Source: an uncultured bacterium (GTDB taxonomy: Bacteria; Cyanobacteriota; Vampirovibrionia; Obscuribacterales; Obscuribacteraceae). Taken from it: a DNA stretch of 64,000 nucleotides. Numbering within the stretch: position 1 is the first letter of the stretch; each line of letters starts with the position of its first letter. The DNA is taken from the NCBI GenBank assembly GCA_903835185.1, contig CAILLX010000054.1:1-64000 (forward strand), given 5' to 3'. The translations under genes and the position numbers were made by a program. The notes under the pieces were generated by a model that made no database searches, was not told where the DNA came from, and was given only the letters and a program-made list of their open reading frames with translations. This document shows, in pieces, positions 26,682 to 33,453 of the stretch.

Positions 26682-27104
26682 TTACTTCTTCCCTTCGCGC
26701 TCCTTTACCTCTTCGTGAACATTCATTCCATCGATGTCTCTTGAAAAATTGATACCTTTAATGTTACCTTCACCATCCATATCAAAGGAAACATTGGCAC
26801 CGACATGCTCCCCAGGAGAGTGATTGGTACTGCCTGACTTCAGATCGGCTCTAAGTTCAACCAACAGTTCTCTTCGCTCTTCTGGGGTCTGTTTCATCAG
26901 TGTTTTGTACACTTCATCAACAGCTGTTCTCCAGACACTACCATTTTGATCCAAAGGGAGCCCTGAAGCGTTCTCAAGTTGTTTCGCCATGTCCCCAGCT
27001 AATGGATTATATGGATATACTGCGGCAACCATCATATTACTAGCTGTATCACCAGGCGCGGACGAACCTCCGGTCGTATCTCCGTGCCCACCTTCTACTC
27101 CCAT
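26682..27104 (-). CDS. hypothetical polar protein
   Basis: This 140-residue protein is rich in Gly, Asp and Glu with no signal peptide or membrane helix and no recognised family. The middle (about 40-90) could form helices (VWRTAVDEVYKTLMKQTPEERRELLVELR, parts VWRTAVDEVYKTL and PEERRELLVEL). The C terminus FDMDGEGNIKGINFSRDIDG has Asp-rich loops that might bind calcium, though it is not a clear EF-hand. ATG at 27104 has GGGGG 7 nt upstream. It stands alone between the methyltransferase and the esterase locus. Confidence 0.55.
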   Translation of the reverse strand: MGVEGGHGDTTGGSSAPGDTASNMMVAAVYPYNPLAGDMAKQLENASGLPLDQNGSVWRTAVDEVYKTLMKQTPEERRELLVELRADLKSGSTNHSPGEHVGANVSFDMDGEGNIKGINFSRDIDGMNVHEEVKEREGKK

Positions 27105-27304
27105 GGCATTACCCCCTGAACTCCATCAAGTGTTCCATCGACACACTTTAATCCATCTTATTAACACTCCCGCATCATGTCAAGCATTCACTACCAGCAA
27201 GCCAAGAGAGTTTTGGTACGCTGGCTAGCCAACCTCACCTAGAGGTTGCCGAACAGATGACCACAAACACTGGTCCACTCAAGTGCGGCAGAGTCAACCT
27301 CCGC

Positions 27305-27332
27305 TTGACTAGCCTCGGGAAAAGGGTAAGAT
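27305..27332 (+). promoter_or_regulatory. promoter of the esterase locus
   Basis: TTGACT (27305-27310) and TAAGAT (27327-27332) are separated by 16 bp. Transcription would begin near 27339, just before the GGAG (27351-27354) and ATG (27363) of the upstream ORF, so that ORF is inside the transcript and first to be translated. Confidence 0.6.
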
Positions 27333-27362
27333 TGTGAAATAGTGTGTTATGGAGACAAATAT

Positions 27363-27497
27363 ATGGCCTTTAAACCAGATCGCTCCACCGATCAACCTGG
27401 GCAAACGAGTTCTACAAACACTAAGACAAATTCGGTGTTTGAATGTGCATATGAGCAAGAACTGAAAAAAAGCACCCGCATAGTATTACTGAAATGA
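27363..27497 (+). CDS. 44-residue upstream ORF, possible N-terminal part of the esterase
   Basis: ATG at 27363 is preceded by GGAG with an 8-nt spacer and by a good promoter. The product is polar, beginning MAFKPDRSTDQPG. It stops at TGA 27495-27497, which overlaps the ATG (27494) of the esterase as ATGA. Within it, A7 at 27465-27471 lies in frame as CTG-AAA-AAA-AGC. A -1 slip, or one extra A, would continue as AAG-CAC-CCG-CAT... directly into the esterase frame with no stop. So it is either a coupled leader peptide, the N terminus of a frameshifted fusion, or the result of a one-base deletion. Confidence 0.5.
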   Translation: MAFKPDRSTDQPGQTSSTNTKTNSVFECAYEQELKKSTRIVLLK

Positions 27498-28546
27498 TTC
27501 GCAAGGAAGCGCAGGACGGAAGACCTGAGGGCGATTTCAAGATTCAGAAAGAAGGACACGGGAACTACCATGTAAGTTTTACCTGTGACGGCTATAAGCG
27601 ATCCTTTGAGGTTCATGTGCCGAATGGTTATGATCCTAAGAAGCAGTACCCGATGATGATTATGTTACATGGAGCCAGCGGCAAGGGCTCCCAGATAGAA
27701 AAAGACTCTGGCATGAATAAGTACGCTGACAAAAAGGGCTTCATCGCTGTATATCCTTCAGCGCTTGATCCTGAAAACCCGTCCTATGGCTCCAGCAATC
27801 ACTCACCACTGGATGTTAACCTTGGCATGTCGCGCTGGAATGCAGAGAACACCCTGTCCGGTCATATGAACAGAACTTATGACGACACTCATTATATAAA
27901 GGCACTTACTAAGTTTGCTGGACAAGAGTTCAATGGCAAAACAGATAAATTGGCCGTTGTCGGCTTTTCAGATGGGGCGGCGTTTGCTCACCAGCTTGTC
28001 AATGCTCTGCCAGGCAAGGTGGATTTTCTTGCCACTGTTAGCGGAACAATAATGCAGGGCGAAGCGGTATCGCATCATCCACCTAAAAAGGCACTGTTTG
28101 TTATTAGCGGCAACGATCCCTACTTCCTGCCGGCACATGGTGGTGCGGGTGATGTTACTCAGGCAAACGCTCATGGTGGTATTCCTGGTCTGCCTTCGAT
28201 GGCCAACTTTTTCAACTCCAAACCACTTGACCAAATTAGACAGTATGTTCCGGCTGGACTCACTAACTTAAAAGATCCACGCTGGCACCATAGCATTTCT
28301 CCTGTTGCAGGCAGTCCCGAAACGTTAATCTATACGGATAAAAAAACAGGCAACCAGGTGGACGTCGTTATGGCGCCTAATGCACAGCACTGCTGGTCAG
28401 GGTCTGCCAGTCCAGGACTTCCAGTAATTGGAGAGACTTACCATGGGTATGACGCCAGCAGTAATATTGCTAACACCTGGCTGCCTGGAAAGCCGAGTCA
28501 AGAAGATCAACAGGTATTGAATAATATACTAAGGCACAGACAATAA
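27494..28546 (+). CDS. alpha/beta hydrolase, PHB-depolymerase/feruloyl-esterase-like
   Basis: A 350-residue esterase of the LpqC/Esterase_PHB group. After YDPKKQYPMMIMLHGASG (oxyanion-hole region, about 45-62) comes the nucleophile elbow GFSDGA (about 156-161). A likely acid follows in ISGNDPYFLP and the catalytic His in NAQHCWSG near the C terminus. Members hydrolyse short polyester or acyl-aromatic esters; the substrate here is unknown. There is no signal peptide in this frame or in the upstream ORF, so a cytoplasmic location is inferred, unusual for secreted depolymerases. The annotated ATG overlaps the upstream ORF stop and has no own Shine-Dalgarno, favouring coupling or fusion. Confidence 0.8.
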   Translation: MIRKEAQDGRPEGDFKIQKEGHGNYHVSFTCDGYKRSFEVHVPNGYDPKKQYPMMIMLHGASGKGSQIEKDSGMNKYADKKGFIAVYPSALDPENPSYGSSNHSPLDVNLGMSRWNAENTLSGHMNRTYDDTHYIKALTKFAGQEFNGKTDKLAVVGFSDGAAFAHQLVNALPGKVDFLATVSGTIMQGEAVSHHPPKKALFVISGNDPYFLPAHGGAGDVTQANAHGGIPGLPSMANFFNSKPLDQIRQYVPAGLTNLKDPRWHHSISPVAGSPETLIYTDKKTGNQVDVVMAPNAQHCWSGSASPGLPVIGETYHGYDASSNIANTWLPGKPSQEDQQVLNNILRHRQ

Positions 28547-28937
28547 AGTCGACTTTGCACCTGCTGGAGAGCGGGAATTCGGGCGGCACCTAGAGCTACC
28601 CTGCTGCCATTTGCCAGTACCGGCTGACGACAGATGCGCCTCGACATTGGTGGGTTCAGCTGCCTCTTTCCGCAACCAGGCTAACAGATTGTTGAAACCA
28701 CCCCTCTGCCGGCGCCTTTGAAAACGTGTATGCACTTCGGCCAACAGGTCCGTACCTCGCACCGAAAGCGAAGCCAGCTTGTGCCATCGCGGATAATACC
28801 GTTGTTCAACCAGAGGTGATCAACACAGAGCCGCTTGCCGAAAAGTTTAGTGAGATTGACACAAGAAATAGCAGCTGGCTGCTGTCCGGCAGTGCTGCTG
28901 ACCGCCTTGTCTCTACTGCCTGCATACGACTTTCCAT
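28529..28937 (-). pseudogene. possible decayed or frameshifted small gene
   Basis: The 672-bp gap between the esterase and the next gene has no intact convincing gene. On the minus strand one frame runs from ATG 28937 to TGA 28806 (43 residues). A second frame, open from 28819 to 28529, reads like a basic helical protein (RYYPRWHKLASL, TRFQRRRQRGGFNNLLAWLRKE). A -1 shift near 28810 would join them. The open frame ends 18 bp inside the convergent esterase gene. No family is recognised, so this could also be chance. The rest of the gap (28940-29218) shows nothing identifiable. Confidence 0.25.
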
Positions 28938-29218
28938 TCATAGAATAAGTTGATTGTACCTTGCCCTGTTAGTCCAGAATAATCTTGGGTTTGCTCCAGT
29001 AATAGTAATTCCAGCTTACAGGTTGTCAATCAGAACCACCACTCCTTGTCTCTCATTCGGAACACAGCGACAGGTACTACGTAACAAAGAGCAACTGTTG
29101 GCAGGCTGTCAGGCTTGCTGGGGCAGAGGTTTGGCGCTATAGTGTTTCAGGCAAGGTACTAGAATTGGGCTAATCAGCCTCTTTGACTACAGTCGCCACT
29201 ATGCAAGGCAGGGAGCTT

Positions 29219-30007
29219 ATGGAGTACAAGAAGCACTTATACATGACGATCTTCCCCGTCAATGCTCTCATCGCCTCACAACTTGACCCGGCAGCTTTTG
29301 GAGAGCATTATGCTGTCGGAAGCAACAAGTATTACAGCGGCAAGATGATCTTTGTCGAACTGGACGTCAACTTCAGAGATCCTTACTTCGATATAGACAA
29401 CGGACTGGCCGCCACAGTAGCGCATGCTGACACTGGTTTGCCTAAACGCACCAAATTCATCTCCTCATATGGAGTACTTGAACACGTCCCGTTTAACGTG
29501 CTCAAAGATGTTTATCTCGTCACGATAAACGGCAAAGTGCTGGGGTTGCAGAGAAAAGAATACACAGTAGTGAACAGACCCGACTTGATCCGTATGTATC
29601 AGGAGATCTGTCCGCTCGAGACATTTGTCGCATCCACTAAAGATCAGCGTGAATTTGGCAAATTTATCACCCGCGAAACAAAGACTAAAGGGGCGCCCAA
29701 GATAGTTTTCACTCAGATTGAATTTAACATTGAAGAGTTTTTCGAGCGCAACAAAGGCAGAGACATACATGTCTGCCAGATCCCTAATGTCAACCCTTAT
29801 CGAGTCAGAGATTGCATTAACGAGCTGGCCAGCCACCCTGACAAACTCACTAAAACAATAAGTCTGGGCACTGTTTTAAAAGATGTCTCTTACAGGCTGA
29901 TCAGACACGGTCTCTGGTTCCTGGACGGTGACGAGATGATTTTTTATGGCATGCCTTCATTGGAAGAGCTGGAGAATCAGCACTACTCCTGGTGGAAAGT
30001 GGCCTGA
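29219..30007 (+). CDS. hypothetical conserved-looking cytoplasmic protein
   Basis: A 262-residue globular protein of unrecognised family, with no signal or membrane segment. Start MEYKKHLYM at ATG 29219 is preferred, with AGGGAG just upstream; in-frame starts at 29201 and 29183 are possible. Features include a mixed alpha/beta composition, ELDVNFRDPYFDIDNG (about 48-63), and a C-terminal aromatic-rich end (GLWFLDGDEMIFYG, HYSWWKVA). It stands alone, convergent with the STAS gene. The consistent codon use and length support a real gene. Confidence 0.6.
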   Translation: MEYKKHLYMTIFPVNALIASQLDPAAFGEHYAVGSNKYYSGKMIFVELDVNFRDPYFDIDNGLAATVAHADTGLPKRTKFISSYGVLEHVPFNVLKDVYLVTINGKVLGLQRKEYTVVNRPDLIRMYQEICPLETFVASTKDQREFGKFITRETKTKGAPKIVFTQIEFNIEEFFERNKGRDIHVCQIPNVNPYRVRDCINELASHPDKLTKTISLGTVLKDVSYRLIRHGLWFLDGDEMIFYGMPSLEELENQHYSWWKVA

Positions 30008-30031
30008 GTCCAAAACTTACGACTAAAGCAG

Positions 30032-30328
30032 CTAACAGGACGGTCCAGAGCGCATCGGCGCGCCGCAAGCCTTAAGCAGACTGTCTATGTGAGCCACTTT
30101 GAAGACTTTGTATTGCTCAGGCTGCAAATTTATGAATGTAACCGTCGCACCCTGCGACTGCGCTCTTAACTGAAGCTCTTCCAACCACTCAAGACCTTCC
30201 ACAGAGATAAAGTTGACCTCAGTAAAATCAAGCTCAAGATTACCCGATCCCGCTGCCAACAAGCGATCCACTTCATCGACGCCTCTGAGCAATGCTACTT
30301 TTATCTTCACCGTCTCTGTGTGTTTCAT
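30032..30328 (-). CDS. STAS-domain protein (anti-sigma-factor-antagonist-like)
   Basis: About 98 residues, nearly one STAS domain. LELDFTEVNFISVEGLEWLEELQLRAQ (parts LELDFTEVNFI and SVEGLEWLEEL) matches the strand-loop-helix in which SpoIIAA-type proteins carry D-S-S-G-L. GATVTFINLQPEQYKVFKVAHIDSLL (parts GATVTFINL and VFKVAHIDSL) is the usual second half. The residue before the conserved Gly, normally the phosphorylated Ser, is Glu here. ATG at 30328 has AGGTGG 8 nt upstream. It follows adhE on the same strand after about 125 bp containing two small hairpins. A role in partner-switching regulation is inferred, but no kinase or phosphatase partner is adjacent. Confidence 0.6.
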   Translation of the reverse strand: MKHTETVKIKVALLRGVDEVDRLLAAGSGNLELDFTEVNFISVEGLEWLEELQLRAQSQGATVTFINLQPEQYKVFKVAHIDSLLKACGAPMRSGPSC

Positions 30329-30374
30329 AAATCTTGCCACCTGATCAGTATCTGCTTTTACTTAGGCTGTCACT

Positions 30375-30420
30375 ATCAACTATTTTCTTGTTGATTGTAG
30401 CAAGGTTATTCTGCCTTGCT
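30375..30420. other. two short hairpins between adhE and the STAS gene
   Basis: ATCAAC/GTTGAT (30375-30380 with 30390-30395) and AGCAAGG/CCTTGCT (30399-30405 with 30414-30420) are perfect stems. No U-tract follows on the minus strand, so they may be partial terminators or RNA-processing structures. Confidence 0.3.
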
Positions 30421-30454
30421 CAGCATCATACCGCCAGCACCCGATGGAAACACC

Positions 30455-33076
30455 TTACGGTCGTTGCCTGGTCTGGTAAGAATGGAGGAACAGCTCACCA
30501 ACTTCGACAAGGATAGGAAGACGCGGATTGGTGCGCATACTCATATCATTGTAAGCTGATTCAACCAGTGCTGGCAGCCGGCTGTGAAACTCATCCTGCC
30601 CGATACCTAACTCTTCAATAGAGAGCGGCTGATCGACCTGCCTGAGCAGATCGTAAACAGCGCGCCGCAAAGCAAGCACCAGCCCTGGCACCGACTTGTG
30701 TGCAAGCCCGGCACTTTCATCTTCTACCAGATCTAAGAACTGTGCTGCCCGGGCATACTTCTTGTCTGCCACAAACAAAGGATAGGTAGAGTGAGGAATA
30801 AATTTGGTCGGAATACCGGCGTTATAAGCTATCGTCGTCAGCAAAAACACTCCGTTAGCACGTCCGTGAGGCACATCGAACGCTGCACCAAGACTGTGAG
30901 CAAGAGCATGATTAACACCTACTGAAGCGTTGCCAATCGCCATTCCAGCCAGACAAGCAGCATTGTGCAACTTGTGGCGCCACAATACATTACCACCATC
31001 TGCCACAGCAGCCGGCAGCGCCTCAAAAATCAGCCTGATCGCCTCCAATGCCAGTCCGTCCGTATAATCGGTTGACAAAATAGAGACAAGAGCCTCCAGA
31101 GCATGAGTGAGCGCATCCACTGCCGTATCTGCAGTGATGCGAGGCGGCAAACTTCTGGTGAGGTTGGCATCAAGGATGGCTACAGCTGGAAGAAGCGACT
31201 CGTCAACCAGAGATACTTTGTGTTTAGTTGTATTGTCTTTGTAAACAGCGAATGGTGTCACCTCAGATCCTGTTCCTGAAGTAGTCGGAATTGCCACCAG
31301 CTGTGTCTTCACATCTTTAGGAAACACATTGAGGCGGTGTCTGAAGTCCAGGAAGTTGGCTGAAATATCTTTGAGATCCAGATCCGGCCAATCATAGAAG
31401 AGGCGCATAATCTTCGCTGCATCCATGACAGAACCACCGCCTAAAGCGATAATCGTATCCGGCTTGCTATGCCGCATGGTTGCAATCCCTTCCTTTATTG
31501 TCTCCCAATCAGGCTCAACGCCAATCTGACTAAAAACATCGACATTACAATCAGCCGGCAGACGCTCAAGCACAAGGGAGAGATGACCGCGGCTGGCTGC
31601 CGATCTGGATGTGACAACAACAGCCGACTTTGTTTTGACGCTTCTCAAATGCTCTATGCTGCCAGGATTGATATAAATATTTTTTGTGGTCTGAAAAGTG
31701 AGAGTAAAGTTCCTCCTTCTCGGAACACGCTTGTAGTTAATTAGATTTTTGATGCCGACATTGTCTGTTGTAATGTTGCCACCACCAGTGCCACAACCGA
31801 AGCTAAATGTGGTGTCAAGGTTGTTGTAAAAACCGCCAAAGCCACCAAGTGATGTTGGGCAGTTGACTATAATGCGTCCAGCATTAATATTGGTGGCAAA
31901 CCGTTCAATCGCTTTGTCATCGGTAGCAAAGATACCTGATGTATGTCCGGTGCCACCACAGTAATTCACATCCAGTGCCCGGTTGATACCTTCCTCGATA
32001 CTATCCACTTTGACTATACCCATAACAGGCATAAGCTTCTCTTTAGCCAGCTTGTGGTAACGCAGATCACCTTCAAGCGGGCAAAGGAGAATCTTGGTAG
32101 CAGGCTCGACTGACAACCCGGCCTCCTCGGCCACAGCAGCAGCAGACTGCCCAACCAGCCTGTAATTCATGCTGCCTGTCTTAGGATCGATGGCTACATC
32201 AGCCACCTTGTTTACTTCGTCAGCACTGCACAGATAGCAGCCAAGACGCTGAAATTCAGCCATCGCCTCATCATAAACTTCAGAGTCAATAATGAGAGTT
32301 TGCTCGGAAGGACATTCAGTGCCGTTATCAAAAGTCTTGGAGATTATGATGTCCATAACTGCAGACAGAACACTGGCTGATTTATGGATGTAGACCGGTG
32401 TGTTGCCTGGACCGACACCCAGGGCCGGCTTGCCTGAACTGTAAGCAGCTTTGACCATCTGCGTACCGCCCGTAGCAAAGATTAGATCAACTTCAGGATG
32501 AACCATCATCAACTCAGTTTCTCTGCGCAAGCGGGCTGACTTCTCAACCCAGGTAATGAAACCTTTAGGAGCACCGGCTGCCAGAGCTGCTTCATACAGG
32601 ATGCTTGCAGCCATATTGCTGCTGTTAGCAGCCATTAAGTGGGGGCTAAAGATAATGCTGTTACGAGTTTTAGCAGCACACAGGCTCTTGAAGATTACAG
32701 TTGAGGTTGGGTTAGTCACCGGTGCCAGAGCGAGAATGACTCCAATCGGCTCAGCAATCTCCATCATGTTGTCTTCGGGAAACTCCTTAATTACCCCTAC
32801 AGTGCGCTTATCTCTAATCTGTTTGTAGAGGAACTCGGAAGCGACAAGGTTTTTTAGCACCTTATCTTCAAGCACGCCCATTCTGGTCTCTTCGCATGCC
32901 ACCATTGCCAGCCTGGGCGAGGCGTCTATAGCAGCAAGAGCCATCGCTTTGACAATGTTGTCCACCTGTTCCTGGCTGTACTGGGTAAATACAGCAGCAG
33001 CCAGACGAGCCTGCCTGACCAGATGGTCTACCTGTTCAACTAAGCCTGGTTCTTTCTCGCGTGTGGAACTTGTCAT
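30455..33076 (-). CDS. adhE: bifunctional acetaldehyde-CoA / alcohol dehydrogenase
   Basis: AdhE reduces acetyl-CoA to acetaldehyde and then ethanol, regenerating two NAD+ during fermentation, and usually forms spirosomes. The N-terminal half is the aldehyde dehydrogenase with the thiolate in NGTECPSEQ and the cofactor region ALAPVTNPTS. The C-terminal half is an iron-dependent alcohol dehydrogenase with ALGGGSVMDAAKIM and TDALTHALEAL, and metal-binding His residues in NHALAHSLGAAFDVPHGRAN. At 873 residues it is a typical length. I prefer the ATG at 33076; an in-frame GTG is 18 bp upstream. The gene indicates anaerobic ethanol metabolism. Confidence 0.96.
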   Translation of the reverse strand: MTSSTREKEPGLVEQVDHLVRQARLAAAVFTQYSQEQVDNIVKAMALAAIDASPRLAMVACEETRMGVLEDKVLKNLVASEFLYKQIRDKRTVGVIKEFPEDNMMEIAEPIGVILALAPVTNPTSTVIFKSLCAAKTRNSIIFSPHLMAANSSNMAASILYEAALAAGAPKGFITWVEKSARLRRETELMMVHPEVDLIFATGGTQMVKAAYSSGKPALGVGPGNTPVYIHKSASVLSAVMDIIISKTFDNGTECPSEQTLIIDSEVYDEAMAEFQRLGCYLCSADEVNKVADVAIDPKTGSMNYRLVGQSAAAVAEEAGLSVEPATKILLCPLEGDLRYHKLAKEKLMPVMGIVKVDSIEEGINRALDVNYCGGTGHTSGIFATDDKAIERFATNINAGRIIVNCPTSLGGFGGFYNNLDTTFSFGCGTGGGNITTDNVGIKNLINYKRVPRRRNFTLTFQTTKNIYINPGSIEHLRSVKTKSAVVVTSRSAASRGHLSLVLERLPADCNVDVFSQIGVEPDWETIKEGIATMRHSKPDTIIALGGGSVMDAAKIMRLFYDWPDLDLKDISANFLDFRHRLNVFPKDVKTQLVAIPTTSGTGSEVTPFAVYKDNTTKHKVSLVDESLLPAVAILDANLTRSLPPRITADTAVDALTHALEALVSILSTDYTDGLALEAIRLIFEALPAAVADGGNVLWRHKLHNAACLAGMAIGNASVGVNHALAHSLGAAFDVPHGRANGVFLLTTIAYNAGIPTKFIPHSTYPLFVADKKYARAAQFLDLVEDESAGLAHKSVPGLVLALRRAVYDLLRQVDQPLSIEELGIGQDEFHSRLPALVESAYNDMSMRTNPRLPILVEVGELFLHSYQTRQRP

Positions 33077-33094
33077 CTCTCTATAAACCCCCAC

Positions 33095-33453
33095 AACAAC
33101 CAGAAAATGCTCTGTTCACCCAGGACTCTCACGCTGAGTCGACAAGATGGAACAGGAGCTTGCTGCTGCCTTTTCGTTATCAAGTGTACGAGAGCTGTCA
33201 AAGTACTGGCTTAACCTTCACTTTCTCTTGAGGAAAATTAACTTAATTAGTCGCTTTCAGCAGGGCAACTACGAATATGGCCTCTTGGAATGTAACAGTA
33301 ACATCTTTAGAATAAACTCGCAGCCTGGCCCTTTACATCACAGCTACCTGGAGCAGCCACCTCTAAGACTAACTTATCTCTTCAGTGGAGCTCACTCTTA
33401 ACTTTGATTACTTAAAGCAACCTACTGTAGACACTTTTCAAAGAGCTCAAGTT
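33095..33453. other. divergent regulatory region, adhE / TPR gene
   Basis: This 359-bp gap has no convincing gene; an 84-codon frame at 33147-33401 lacks any recognisable protein character. It contains a plausible adhE promoter on the minus strand. I looked for a Rex-type site (TTGTGAA-n4-TTCACAA), common before adhE in other bacteria, and did not see one. Confidence 0.5.
33174..33201 (-). promoter_or_regulatory. putative adhE promoter
   Basis: On the minus strand TTGACA (33201-33196) is followed after 16 bp by TAACGA (33179-33174). A start near 33167 would give a leader of about 90 nt. Confidence 0.4.

Noticed and set aside
27392-27616. 74-codon minus-strand frame over the upstream ORF
   Set aside because: It is antisense to the promoter-driven ORF and esterase start, which have better signals.
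33147-33401. 84-codon plus-strand frame between adhE and the TPR gene
   Set aside because: No Shine-Dalgarno and no coherent protein character; the stretch is better read as the divergent promoter region.
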